Shown: positions 16,356 to 24,433 of the stretch, piece after piece
How the letters are laid out: every line of letters starts with the position of its first letter
How positions within the stretch are numbered: the stretch's first letter is position 1
DNA from: CAYQJL01 sp964612295
Lineage (GTDB): Bacteria; Eisenbacteria; RBG-16-71-46; CAIMUX01; WJJG01
NCBI GenBank assembly: GCA_964612295.1
Contig: CAZTDY010000005.1
Location: 62,001-126,000 of the forward strand
Reading direction: 5' to 3'
DNA: 64,000 bases
Position numbers and translations under genes: made by a program
The notes under the pieces: generated by a model
Databases searched by the model: none
Told to the model about the DNA's origin: nothing
The model's input: the letters and a program-made list of their open reading frames with translations, nothing else

Positions 16356-18341
16356 CTACTCGATATACCCCAGGCTCTTCAGCCGTTGCAGCTGACGGTC
16401 GTCCAGCTGCAACGATCCGTCTTCCCCGCTTCGGAGAACGGCCTCCTGAATATCCCGCGCCGCGGCCAGCTCCAGGCGCAGGATCTCCCGGAACTGGGCA
16501 AGGCAGGCCGGTTCCTCGGCCGGGAGGAGATTGTGCTCTTCTCCCGGATCGGCGGCCAGGTCATAGAGGTGCTCGGCGGCGGGATCGATCACCGCTCGGG
16601 TTTCTTTGCCGGTCGAGCAGATGTACTTCCAGTGCTCGGTCCGAATGCTGGTGGCGTGTACGGCGAATCCCATGCTGCGCGGATGGAGGATCTGAGCCGG
16701 CGTTGCCGCCGAGTCCGCTTCCTCGCCGCCGAAACCCAGGAACGGGGTAAGGCTCCTTCCCTGGAGGATGCCGGTCTTCTCCAGGCCGGCCAGATCGAGC
16801 ACGGTGGGTACGAGGTCGACGAGCTGAACCAACTCCGCGCTCTTCGCCGCACTCTCCTGTTCGGGCAGCCGGATGAGCAGGGGCACGTGGAGCGACTCAT
16901 CGTAGAGATCCAGATGGAGAGGCTTGCCGTGCTCGAAGAACTCCTCGCCGTGATCGGAGGTCAAGATCACCACCGTGTTGGTTGAGAGATTCAGCGCCTC
17001 GAGCGTGTCGAACAGGCCGCCCAGAGCATCGTCCGCATAGGCGATCCCGCCATCGTAGTACGAGATCACGTCTTCCAGGTCAGCCGCGGCCATGGGCGTG
17101 TCCACGTTGCCGAACCCATAGTCGCGGAGGAGTTCCGAGGCGCAGTGGCCGTTGGGTCCACAACCCGAGAACCGCGCCCGGGGCGGGTCGCTCAGAAACT
17201 CCGTCTGGAAAGGGGCGGGCTCCTCGTAGGGGAGCCGGTGGATATCGGAGTGGATGTCGAAGAGGTGCAGGAACAGGAAGAAGGTTGTCTCCTGGTGCCA
17301 GGTGAGCCACTTGAGAGCCTGGGCGATCTGGGGCTTTGCCGTACCGGTCTTGTGATGGACATAGGACCAGCGGACTTTGTCACCGGTGCGCAAGAGCAGA
17401 CCCCGTAGGAGCGGATGCGGATAGGGAGGATGGACGTAGTCCGCGAAACCCTGGGCGAATCCTCGGCGTTTTCCGATGTAGGAGGAGGCATCGCCGCCGA
17501 CAAAGGCCCCGGCGCGATAGCCGTCCCCCTCCAATCGTTCGGCCAGGGTCGTGAATTGGGGGCTCAGGCGACTGCGATCCGCAACCAGGGCGAGGGCGAG
17601 GGGCGAGACACCGGTGAGCATCGAGGCGTGGGACGGCAAGGTCCAATGCGATTGAGCATACGCGTTCTCAAAGAGCGTTGCCCCTTGTGCCCAGCGGTCG
17701 ATCACCGGCGAGGTGTCTTGCCCGTAGCCATAACATCCCAGGTGATCGGCACGGAGCGTATCGAGTGAGATCAGGATGATATTCGGCCGAGCCCCGGCCT
17801 CCGCGACAGCCGGGCGTTGCCATCCGAGAAAGGTGCCCAACCCGCACGCCACTGCACTCGCCGCCAGCCAGAGGGGTAGTCGTCGCAGCGCAGGACCCCA
17901 CCTCCCGGTGGCCGAGGCGCCAAAGCGCTTCGGCAGGAGCCAGAGGATGACTGCGATGCTCAGGCTGCCCACCGCAATCAAGATCAAGGCCGCCTTCCAC
18001 GAGACGCCGGGCAGGCTTCCCGCGGGCTGCGCCTCTTCAACCAGAAGGAAGGCGATAGCTCCGAGCACGCCCCCGCCGAACAGGGCCCGGAACCAACGCA
18101 CCGCCGCACTGCGCGTCGCCCATCCGAAGAAGCGGGCCACGGGATGAAGAACGAGTACCACGGCCAGCAGCGCAACCGCATCGAAGGCCATGCTGAGGAG
18201 GATCGCGCCGAGGCGCAGCGAAGCATCCCCCGCCACGGCGGGCAGGAGGCGCAGGCTCAAGTAGCCGTCGATGAAACCGACCCAGAGCCCGATGCAGAGC
18301 CAGCTGAGCAGCCACCTCCGAGTCTGTGGGGAAGGAACCAT
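16356..18341 (-). CDS. membrane-anchored sulfatase-fold enzyme (Thr nucleophile)
   Basis: A 661-residue protein with about five N-terminal hydrophobic helices (~10-185) and an extracytoplasmic alkaline-phosphatase/sulfatase domain (~205-600). Visible are NIILISLDTLRADHLGCYGY (metal Asp), SHWTLPSHASMLTG (nucleophile motif), VVILTSDHGEEFFEHG (metal Asp-His) and DLYDESLHVPLLI. The nucleophile position carries Thr (T-L-P-S-H), not the Cys or Ser that matures to formylglycine in true sulfatases, so a phosphoglycerol/phosphoethanolamine transferase or phosphodiesterase role is as likely. It ends LKSLGYIE, a common tail in this family, after DLAADPGEEHNL. ATG 18341 was chosen because helix 1 follows directly; its ribosome-binding site is weak. 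Confidence 0.75.
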   Translation of the reverse strand: MVPSPQTRRWLLSWLCIGLWVGFIDGYLSLRLLPAVAGDASLRLGAILLSMAFDAVALLAVVLVLHPVARFFGWATRSAAVRWFRALFGGGVLGAIAFLLVEEAQPAGSLPGVSWKAALILIAVGSLSIAVILWLLPKRFGASATGRWGPALRRLPLWLAASAVACGLGTFLGWQRPAVAEAGARPNIILISLDTLRADHLGCYGYGQDTSPVIDRWAQGATLFENAYAQSHWTLPSHASMLTGVSPLALALVADRSRLSPQFTTLAERLEGDGYRAGAFVGGDASSYIGKRRGFAQGFADYVHPPYPHPLLRGLLLRTGDKVRWSYVHHKTGTAKPQIAQALKWLTWHQETTFFLFLHLFDIHSDIHRLPYEEPAPFQTEFLSDPPRARFSGCGPNGHCASELLRDYGFGNVDTPMAAADLEDVISYYDGGIAYADDALGGLFDTLEALNLSTNTVVILTSDHGEEFFEHGKPLHLDLYDESLHVPLLIRLPEQESAAKSAELVQLVDLVPTVLDLAGLEKTGILQGRSLTPFLGFGGEEADSAATPAQILHPRSMGFAVHATSIRTEHWKYICSTGKETRAVIDPAAEHLYDLAADPGEEHNLLPAEEPACLAQFREILRLELAAARDIQEAVLRSGEDGSLQLDDRQLQRLKSLGYIE

Positions 18342-18444
18342 GCTCTCAATCCATTCATCCAAGCGGCATTCCGACGATCTCAAGTGAGCATCGTAGCACG
18401 GTAGCGGAGACGGTCCCACATGTCCATGGAGTTGCCCCGGAGGG

Positions 18445-18978
18445 CTAGTCCAGCCTGCGCAGATCCTGCAGTTTGAACGATTCGGTCTGGCCGCGTTCCT
18501 TCTCCGGCCTGAGCCCCGCCACGTCCCACAGGTAACGCAGCGCAACCTCGCCCGCCGAAGGCGACGGGTCGGAGGCCGAATCCTCCTGGGCCGCGCTGCC
18601 CTGTTTCAGCCAGCGCTCGGCCTTGACCACGTCGTCGAACGAGAGGGCCTGGCAGAGCAACTCCGTGACCACGTAGTAGCGGGCAGTGCGATCCAGCTCA
18701 TCCACCGGCAGCAGCGGGGCCAGCAGGTGACTGTCCATCAGGAGGTGAATGTCACTGAGATCGTCACAGGTCAGCTCGGCGTCCTTGCCCTGGAAGTCGT
18801 TCAGCGCCAGGTGAAGGCGTCCGTCGATCGTGACGGCCAGACTGTCGGCATACATGAGGCAGACTGCCTCCGGAGCCGAGGCTCCGGCCGATGGCACGTA
18901 GGCCATCGACCAGAGCCCAACCATGAAGAGGCAGCCGGCGATCGTTCTGGCTAGAACGGTTGCCCGATCGTTACCCAT
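18445..18978 (-). CDS. exported protein of unknown function
   Basis: A 177-residue protein with a signal peptide (ART to SAGASA, residues ~10-35), a short domain with two cysteines (ELTCDDLSDIHLLMDSH) and a charged, low-complexity stretch before a conserved-looking end (LRYLWDVAGLRPEKERGQ). Not recognised. The start lies inside the end of the beta-barrel gene (28-base overlap), so the two are co-transcribed and probably coupled; it may be a periplasmic partner of that barrel. No good ribosome-binding site is visible. Confidence 0.5.
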   Translation of the reverse strand: MGNDRATVLARTIAGCLFMVGLWSMAYVPSAGASAPEAVCLMYADSLAVTIDGRLHLALNDFQGKDAELTCDDLSDIHLLMDSHLLAPLLPVDELDRTARYYVVTELLCQALSFDDVVKAERWLKQGSAAQEDSASDPSPSAGEVALRYLWDVAGLRPEKERGQTESFKLQDLRRLD

Positions 18979-20687
18979 ATCTTGGCGTCCGCATCCGAGT
19001 CATCCAGGGACTTGGCCAGGTCGACCCTGAGGTCTTCTCCCAATCGTATCCGCAGCCCGACCGTGGAGGAGAATTTGCCGTCATCGATGATGTCCGCATC
19101 TCGATCCGCGGTCTTGCCGATGTCATAGAAGATGGCGGGCTGAAAGTCGGTGAACGGGATCCGCGGCGCGTATTCGACGTTGGCGAGCACCATCTGATCG
19201 CCCATGAGGCTCTTGTGATCGATCCCGCGAATCGTGCGAGCCCCGCCCAGGTAGAACTTCCGGAAGAGGGGCAGGTCGCCCTCGGATGACCCGTACTTCA
19301 CCCGCACGTTGATATTGCCGATGCCCTTGATCGGCTGAAAACGCTGCAGCTCGGCCGTGTAGCGCTCGTAGCAGAGATCACCCTTCAGATCCTCGCCGGC
19401 CTTGCGGTACTCCGCGCGGAAGATGACCCCGTACTCCGGGTATTCGTCGTCATCGACCCAGTTCAATTCATACCAGGCGATGAGTTCGCCCAGCTTGGCG
19501 CTGAAGTCGTCCACGCCTGCGCTGAGCATCGAGTCGGGAAGGGTCGAGAAGTTGGGGCGGAACTGTTTGTGGGCGTCGAAAAGGTGCCAGAGATTGGGGT
19601 AGTGATCCTGCCAGGCCAGTTCCGTGAAGCGGTAGGCCGCACCGAACTCGTTGTGCCGCTCCGGTTGAATCGTCAGGAACCCGCGGGCGCCCTTCTCGAG
19701 GTAGTAATCGCCGTAGTCTTCGGCCGCGAGGAGCGAGAGCACCGTGGTCTCATCCCGGGGGGCGAGCCAGTAGTCGTCCGAGGTCGACTGCCGGAAGAAG
19801 CTCCCGCCGATGGTGATTGGAAACGCATCGAAGAATCGCTGCCGGGCGCCGAGTTCGTAGTCCCACCGTCCGGGCATGAACGCGCGAGTGGCGCGGGCGA
19901 AGAAGGTCGGCAGGACGGAGTCGGGATCCGCGATCTGCAGGCGGGCGCTGATCGTGCCCCCATCGACCCGGTTGTAGTATCCATCGGTCGAAAGGACGTG
20001 CTCGTTGTCCCAATCCCAGTCGTACTCCGCTCCATCTCGGCGGCCGCGGGAGATCGCGCGGTCCGAGAAAACCTCACCTTCCACATGGCTCTCACGGTCC
20101 AAGCGGATCCGGCCGGCGATCGCGACGACGTCGCCGTGCACGCGGGCATCCGGGGCGATGTCGATGTCGCCGCCCAGGGCCACCACGTTGCGGCGGACCT
20201 CTCCGTCGACATAAACGTCACCACCAAAGCAGATCACATCCCCGTAGATGAAGTCCTCGGAGTCGACGTCCAGATCGTGACCCAGCGCGAAAAGCGCCCG
20301 GCGCGAACGGAGCCGATTGTCGTCGCTCAGGCCGTGCCGGTTCGCGAAGCTGACCTCGATCCGGCCGCGCCTCCCGCGCACGCCGTCGACCAGCAGTTCG
20401 CCCAGGTCGTAGCGCAGCTGTCCCACCAGAATCGCGTCGCGCTCGATCATGACCTCCGAACAGAGCACCAGGCGGTCCCCACTCAGATAGATGTCATCGG
20501 CGTCGAATTCGATGGTGCGGGTCGTGCCGTTCTCCTCGAGGCGAATGAAGCCGTCATCTCCCTCGGTGCCGATCACGATGAGGGTGGCCTCTTCCATGCC
20601 CGCGTCCCTCGCGCCGGCCGGGCCCAATGCGGCCAGGGCCAGAAGCGCGATTCCGAGAAGGCGCGTGATCTGCTTCCTGCGTGTCAT
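18951..20687 (-). CDS. beta-helix/bactofilin-like domain fused to BamA-type outer-membrane barrel
   Basis: A 578-residue exported protein. After a signal peptide (MTRRKQITRLLGIALLALAA) residues ~30-200 are short repeated strands of the polymer-forming/bactofilin type (GGDVYVDGEVRRNVVALGGD, IDIAPDARVHGDVVAIAGRI). Residues ~230-578 are an Omp85/BamA-like barrel with alternating strands, the conserved GGARTIRGID loop motif (equivalent of the LRGY-type lid motif) and a terminal aromatic (QPF), the usual barrel end signal. No POTRA repeats are seen; the beta-helix takes their place. ATG 20687 follows AGGGAGA. It is the first gene of an overlapping pair with the 177-residue exported protein. Confidence 0.75.
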   Translation of the reverse strand: MTRRKQITRLLGIALLALAALGPAGARDAGMEEATLIVIGTEGDDGFIRLEENGTTRTIEFDADDIYLSGDRLVLCSEVMIERDAILVGQLRYDLGELLVDGVRGRRGRIEVSFANRHGLSDDNRLRSRRALFALGHDLDVDSEDFIYGDVICFGGDVYVDGEVRRNVVALGGDIDIAPDARVHGDVVAIAGRIRLDRESHVEGEVFSDRAISRGRRDGAEYDWDWDNEHVLSTDGYYNRVDGGTISARLQIADPDSVLPTFFARATRAFMPGRWDYELGARQRFFDAFPITIGGSFFRQSTSDDYWLAPRDETTVLSLLAAEDYGDYYLEKGARGFLTIQPERHNEFGAAYRFTELAWQDHYPNLWHLFDAHKQFRPNFSTLPDSMLSAGVDDFSAKLGELIAWYELNWVDDDEYPEYGVIFRAEYRKAGEDLKGDLCYERYTAELQRFQPIKGIGNINVRVKYGSSEGDLPLFRKFYLGGARTIRGIDHKSLMGDQMVLANVEYAPRIPFTDFQPAIFYDIGKTADRDADIIDDGKFSSTVGLRIRLGEDLRVDLAKSLDDSDADAKIWVTIGQPF

Positions 20688-20856
20688 GTCATGTCTCCCT
20701 CTCAAAGGGTCCACCAGGTTTCCTGTTCACCCTTGGAGAGTGCATGGGCTGTGCCATCTTAGCGCGCTTGCCGCAACCCACTGCAACAACGGCAGATGGG
20801 TGGTGCGCGCCGTGCGCCGCCGTTGTCAATTCCACAACACCGGCTCTCCGGCGTTG

Positions 20857-22218
20857 TCAGGAGGACAACAACCCCAGCCGTTTCAGCTTGCGATAGAGGT
20901 TTCCGCGATCCACCCCCAGGTCCTGGGCCAGCTGGGTGATGTTCCCGCCGTGCCCTTCGAGCTGGCTTCGCAGATAGCCGCGTTCGAACTGCTCGACGGC
21001 CCGGGTCAGCCGGTTCTTGCCGTCCTCCGCGGCCGTTTCGCCCCCATTTGGACCCAGACAGGGCCGCACCTGGGTCGCGTCGATCGAATCGCCGCCGCAC
21101 GTGTAGTAGAGCCGTTCGATCACGTTGCGCAGCTCGCGGACGTTTCCCGGCCAGGGGTGCGCCATCAGAAGATCGAGCGCCTCGGGAGTGATCGCAGGGC
21201 AGAGGCCTCCCTCCCGGCGGTGCAGCCCATCACGGAAGTGCTCGGCCAGAGAGGGGATATCCTCACGCCGCTCGCGCAGCGGCGGCACGGTCAAGGGGAC
21301 GGTGTTGATTCGGTAGAGAAGATCCTCTCGAAACTGACCCCCGGCCACCATCTCATCCAAGCGGCGATGGGTCGCACTCAGCACCCGGACGTCGACCGCG
21401 GTCGGACGCTCGCCTCCCACCGGGGTGATTCGCCCGCTCTCCAGGGTGCGCAGAAGCTTCGGCTGCATGGCGAGGGGCATGTCACCGATCTCATCGAGCA
21501 GCAGGGTCCCCCGGTGGGCTTGCGCGAACCGGCCGGGCCGCGATTGGGTGGCTCCCGTGAAAGCGCCCTTCTCGTGACCGAAGAGCTCGCTCTCGACCAG
21601 CTCCGCCGGCATCGCCGAGCAGTTGAGCGTCACCAGGGAGCCTTCCGCCCTCGGGCTCCGAAAGTGGATCTGGGCGGCCACGTTCTCTTTTCCGGTGCCA
21701 CTCTCGCCCAGAATGAGAATGCGCACATCGCTCGAGGCAAGTCGTTCGATCTGACCGAGCAGATGCGCCATCTGCGCGGAGCCGCCCACGAGCGGATAGT
21801 CCGCGAGCCGTTTCTCCTGCAGACTGCGATTGCTCTCTTTGAGCCGCGCGATCCGGAGTGCGTTGCCCACCACGGTCAGGAGCCGCGCTGGTTCGAATGG
21901 TTTCTCGAGGAAGTCGGTCGCGCCCCGCTTGATCGAATCCGCGGCCTCCTGGAGCGACGCCGCGCCGGAGACCATGACGATCTCGGGCGGGTGGGTCTGG
22001 GCGCTCAACTCGGCGAGCAGATCGGTTCCTTTCCCGTCGGGCAGCTGAATGTCGAGGAGCAGCACGAGCGGGCGGTGGCGGGCCAGCGCTTCCCGGGCGG
22101 GGGTGAGGGCTTCGAACTCGGCCAGCGAGTATCCCTCCCGGGTGAGAAGCAGGCGGACCTCCTCCCGGAAGAGCGCATCGTCGTCGACCAAGTAGATGTC
22201 AGCCGGTGGCGTCGTCAT
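20857..22218 (-). CDS. NtrC-family sigma-54-dependent response regulator
   Basis: Activates sigma-54 promoters in answer to the adjacent histidine kinase. Order of domains: receiver (~8-120, YLVDDD, phospho-acceptor in LLLDIQLPDG, Lys in FLEKPFEP), AAA+ (~145-380, Walker A GESGTGKE, sigma-54 contact loop GAFTGA, Walker B LLLDEIGDM, arginine-finger region FREDLLYRIN) and a Fis-type helix-turn-helix at the end (ITQLAQDLGVDRGNLYRKLK). All key residues are present, so it should be functional. ATG 22218 is used; ATG 22227 is also possible. It overlaps the end of the kinase gene, as in two-component operons. Confidence 0.92.
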   Translation of the reverse strand: MTTPPADIYLVDDDALFREEVRLLLTREGYSLAEFEALTPAREALARHRPLVLLLDIQLPDGKGTDLLAELSAQTHPPEIVMVSGAASLQEAADSIKRGATDFLEKPFEPARLLTVVGNALRIARLKESNRSLQEKRLADYPLVGGSAQMAHLLGQIERLASSDVRILILGESGTGKENVAAQIHFRSPRAEGSLVTLNCSAMPAELVESELFGHEKGAFTGATQSRPGRFAQAHRGTLLLDEIGDMPLAMQPKLLRTLESGRITPVGGERPTAVDVRVLSATHRRLDEMVAGGQFREDLLYRINTVPLTVPPLRERREDIPSLAEHFRDGLHRREGGLCPAITPEALDLLMAHPWPGNVRELRNVIERLYYTCGGDSIDATQVRPCLGPNGGETAAEDGKNRLTRAVEQFERGYLRSQLEGHGGNITQLAQDLGVDRGNLYRKLKRLGLLSS

Positions 22219-23122
22219 CCGCGGCATTCCAATCCAGGCTGAAGGTTGTTCCCGTGTTTCCCGTCCGGTAGGCGATCCTACCCCCCAGTGATCCGACGAT
22301 CTTCTTCACAATCGCCAGCCCAAGTCCGGAGCCGGACGGCTTGGTCGTGACGTAGGGGTCGAAGAGCCGCTGCTCGATCTCGGGCGGGATCCCCGGACCG
22401 TCATCGCGCACCTCGATCCGCACGCCTACGCCGGTGGCGGCGGTGGCGATCGCTACCCGGCCATCGGGTCCGGCGGCCTCCCGGGCATTCTTGAGGAGGT
22501 TCACCAGGGCCTCCCTCAGCATATAGGGGTCGATGGAAATGGGGGGCAGGCCCGGCGCCAGCTCCATGTCGATCCCGGCCGCGGGAGCGAAACTCTCACT
22601 TAGCCGTACGGCCTGCTGCACGATCGAGTTCGGTTCGGCGGGCAGAGGTTGAATGTCGATCGGCCGGCCGAAGAGGGAGAAATCGCGTGCGATTCGCTCC
22701 AGACGATCCAACTCCGAGCGCACCGTCTCCAGCGGCTTGCCCGCCGCGGAGTTCTGCTCGTCCGGTTGGGCCTGCTCGGGCAGGCGCGCGAGGGCGAGTT
22801 TGACCGGCGCCAGAGTGTTCTTGATCCCGTGGGCGATCGTGCGGGCGGTCTGCTGCCAGGCGGCCGTACGCTCGGCCTCGACGAGCCGCTCGGTGGCCTC
22901 GGCCAGGCGCGTCGACATTCGGTTGAAGCCGTCCACCAGGGCACCGACCTCATCTTTCCGCCGGTAGGGAAGGCGGACGTCCCACTGGCCCGGTCCCACA
23001 GACTCGGCCAGACGTTCCAGGTCCGCCAGGGGGCGGGTGAGGCTCCGCGCGGTGAACTGGCTCACCATCAGGATGACGAGCAGGTACAGCAGGTTGGCCA
23101 GACCCCAGAGGAGCCGCAGCAT
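22199..23122 (-). CDS. sensor histidine kinase, 3' half of an interrupted gene
   Basis: Catalytic half of the sensor kinase for the adjacent NtrC-type regulator. It holds a membrane helix (GLANLLYLLVILMVSQ), a HAMP domain (FTARSLTRPLADLERLAES), a dimerisation helix with the phospho-acceptor His in ARTIAHGIKNTLAPVK, and an HATPase core with N box (LVNLLKNAREAA), G1 (DDGPGIPP) and G2 (GSGLGLAIVKKI). It can start at ATG 23122, but the reading frame continues upstream without stop to 23146, where it joins the 3' copy of a 10-base direct repeat. The upstream sensor half is in the next entry, separated by an IS66 remnant. As it stands this half could be made alone as a sensorless kinase, or be silent. 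Confidence 0.85.
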   Translation of the reverse strand: MLRLLWGLANLLYLLVILMVSQFTARSLTRPLADLERLAESVGPGQWDVRLPYRRKDEVGALVDGFNRMSTRLAEATERLVEAERTAAWQQTARTIAHGIKNTLAPVKLALARLPEQAQPDEQNSAAGKPLETVRSELDRLERIARDFSLFGRPIDIQPLPAEPNSIVQQAVRLSESFAPAAGIDMELAPGLPPISIDPYMLREALVNLLKNAREAAGPDGRVAIATAATGVGVRIEVRDDGPGIPPEIEQRLFDPYVTTKPSGSGLGLAIVKKIVGSLGGRIAYRTGNTGTTFSLDWNAADDDATG

Positions 23123-23146
23123 CCGGCGTCCTCCGCCCCTCAGGAC

Positions 23147-23156
23147 CAGCTTCAGT
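23147..23156. repeat. direct repeat, copy 1 (kinase side)
   Basis: CAGCTTCAGT, identical to 23468-23477. It borders the GTAAG terminus of the IS66 remnant; eight of the ten bases would be the target-site duplication expected for IS66-family insertions. Confidence 0.75.
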
Positions 23157-23467
23157 GTAAGTACTCGCCGTACCCCGTTACGGTCGATTCAGGCGGATCA
23201 ACTCATCAAGTCTGAAGGCAGGGTCACCGTTCCGGGCTTCTTGAGTGCGGCATAGGCGGCTTCTCGTAGGTACGCTTTCGGTTCCACGCGGCAGAGCTTC
23301 GCCGATTCCAATAGGCTGTAGAACAACGCCGCCACCTCGGTTCCGCGCTTCGATCGCGAACCATAGTGATTCTTTCGGCCCAAGACCACTCCGCGCAGCG
23401 CTCGTTCAGCCGCGTTGTTGTCCAAAGGGATCCGAGGATCATCCAGGAACGCGATCAACCGGGGCCA
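23157..23467 (-). mobile_element. IS66-family insertion-sequence remnant (311 bp)
   Basis: The minus-strand frame here encodes the C-terminal ~90 residues of an IS66 transposase (FLDDPRIPLDNNAAERALRG, then VLGRKNHYGSRSKRGTEVA and YSLLESAKLCRVEPKAYL), stopping at 23198. The element ends at 23157 with GTAAG, the terminal bases typical of IS66-family inverted repeats. The other end and the first ~80% of the transposase are missing. Identical 10-base direct repeats flank it, and deleting 321 bases restores one uninterrupted kinase gene, so it is an insertion that later lost its left portion, or moved as a fragment. Confidence 0.85.
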
Positions 23468-24013
23468 CAGCTTCAGTTCTTCGAACCGCTGCAAGTGGAA
23501 GGCCAGCTCCTCGAGCAACCGGCCTTGGTCGACCGGCAGCCAACAGCCTGTGACCAGCAGATGGGTCTGTGACCAGCGGAGGGCGTAGGCCAGGACGCGC
23601 TCCTCGATAGACATCCAGCCTGAGCGGCTTCCGCTCAGCGGCGAGTCGGTGGGCGATGTTTCCCCCAACGCGAGCAGCCGGCTTCGGATGAAATCGGGCG
23701 AGAGATCTCCCTCGCCCGCGCTGGTGGTGTCCTCCCCGGTGACGAGGACCGCGATATCGAGCCCGTGGGCGAGATACTGCTCGGCGCTTGCGTAGATCGG
23801 GGAGGCGGGGGTGAGCTCCAGCGTCTTGCCGGCATAGGCTTCGAGGGTCCCATCGGCCAGGGCGTGGGCGTCGAGGAGCGCCTCCTCGATGCCGGGCGAG
23901 GCGATCCGCTCCAGGCTCCCGATCCCCAACTCCAGGCTCAGGTAGGACAATCCCGCCACGGGCAGGAAGGCAAAGAGGAAAAACGCGAGAAAGAGCCGGG
24001 TTTTGAGTCTCAT
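23198..24013 (-). CDS. sensor half of the interrupted histidine kinase fused in frame to an IS66 transposase tail
   Basis: Residues 1-182 are the N-terminal part of the sensor kinase: a membrane helix (LFLAFFLFAFLPVAGLSYL) and a periplasmic sensor region ending LEELAFHLQRFEELKL. From residue 183 the frame enters the C-terminal part of an IS66 transposase and stops at 23198. This is a chance in-frame fusion made by the insertion, not a designed protein. Joining residue 182 to the codon at 23146 gives FEELKLVLRGGGRRMLRLLW and a complete ~497-residue kinase with two membrane helices, HAMP, HisKA and HATPase. Whether the fused product is stable is unknown; a periplasmic sensor without its kinase would be non-functional. 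Confidence 0.85.
   Translation of the reverse strand: MRLKTRLFLAFFLFAFLPVAGLSYLSLELGIGSLERIASPGIEEALLDAHALADGTLEAYAGKTLELTPASPIYASAEQYLAHGLDIAVLVTGEDTTSAGEGDLSPDFIRSRLLALGETSPTDSPLSGSRSGWMSIEERVLAYALRWSQTHLLVTGCWLPVDQGRLLEELAFHLQRFEELKLWPRLIAFLDDPRIPLDNNAAERALRGVVLGRKNHYGSRSKRGTEVAALFYSLLESAKLCRVEPKAYLREAAYAALKKPGTVTLPSDLMS
23468..23477. repeat. direct repeat, copy 2 (sensor side)
   Basis: CAGCTTCAGT, identical to 23147-23156, marking the other edge of the IS66 remnant within the kinase gene. Confidence 0.75.
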
Positions 24014-24122
24014 CCTGCCTCGCCTGGGCGCCCTTTTCGAGGGTCACCGACCTACACGCGCAAACCCCGCCGCCTTGCAGGGAGAGGCCTATACTGAGGA
24101 CTGATTTCCGGGAGGAAAGATG

Positions 24123-24196
24123 TGGCGGCGCAGGGACTCGAACCCCGGACACGCGGATTATGATTCCGCTGCTCTAACCAACTGAGCTACGCCGCC
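24123..24196 (-). tRNA. tRNA-Met (CAT), elongator type
   Basis: A full cloverleaf on the minus strand: acceptor stem GGCGGCG/CGCCGCC, D arm with AGCTCAGTTGGTTAGAGC, anticodon stem GCGGA/TCCGC with loop ATCATAA (anticodon CAT), and T arm with GTTCGAGTC. The discriminator is A and CCA is not encoded. The 5' half closely resembles the E. coli elongator tRNA-Met, and the acceptor stem is fully paired at position 1, unlike initiators. A lysidine-modified Ile2 tRNA is less likely but cannot be excluded. Confidence 0.92.
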
Positions 24197-24285
24197 AGCA
24201 GCGGTGAAATGTACCGAACCGCCCGGGCTTAGAGCAACCGGTTTTTCAAGCGGAGGGGAGGCGCGGGGGGAGGCCCCGCGTCAGC

Positions 24286-24315
24286 TTGACAGAGGTTTGG
24301 CCAGCCGGATATAGT
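24286..24315 (+). promoter_or_regulatory. sigma-70-type promoter of the outer-membrane protein gene
   Basis: TTGACA at 24286-24291 and TATAGT at 24310-24315 with an 18-base spacer, about 115 bases ahead of the ATG at 24434. One of the closest matches to the consensus in the window. Confidence 0.75.
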
Positions 24316-24433
24316 GCAGCAATTCAAACTACAAGCGGGGATCCAAGGCAATTGCTTCCACGGCAGGATGGCCCCTCGAGGAGGCCGAGTCCGAGCCCCT
24401 ACCCCGGCAGGCCGCGAAGAATGAGGACGTGGG

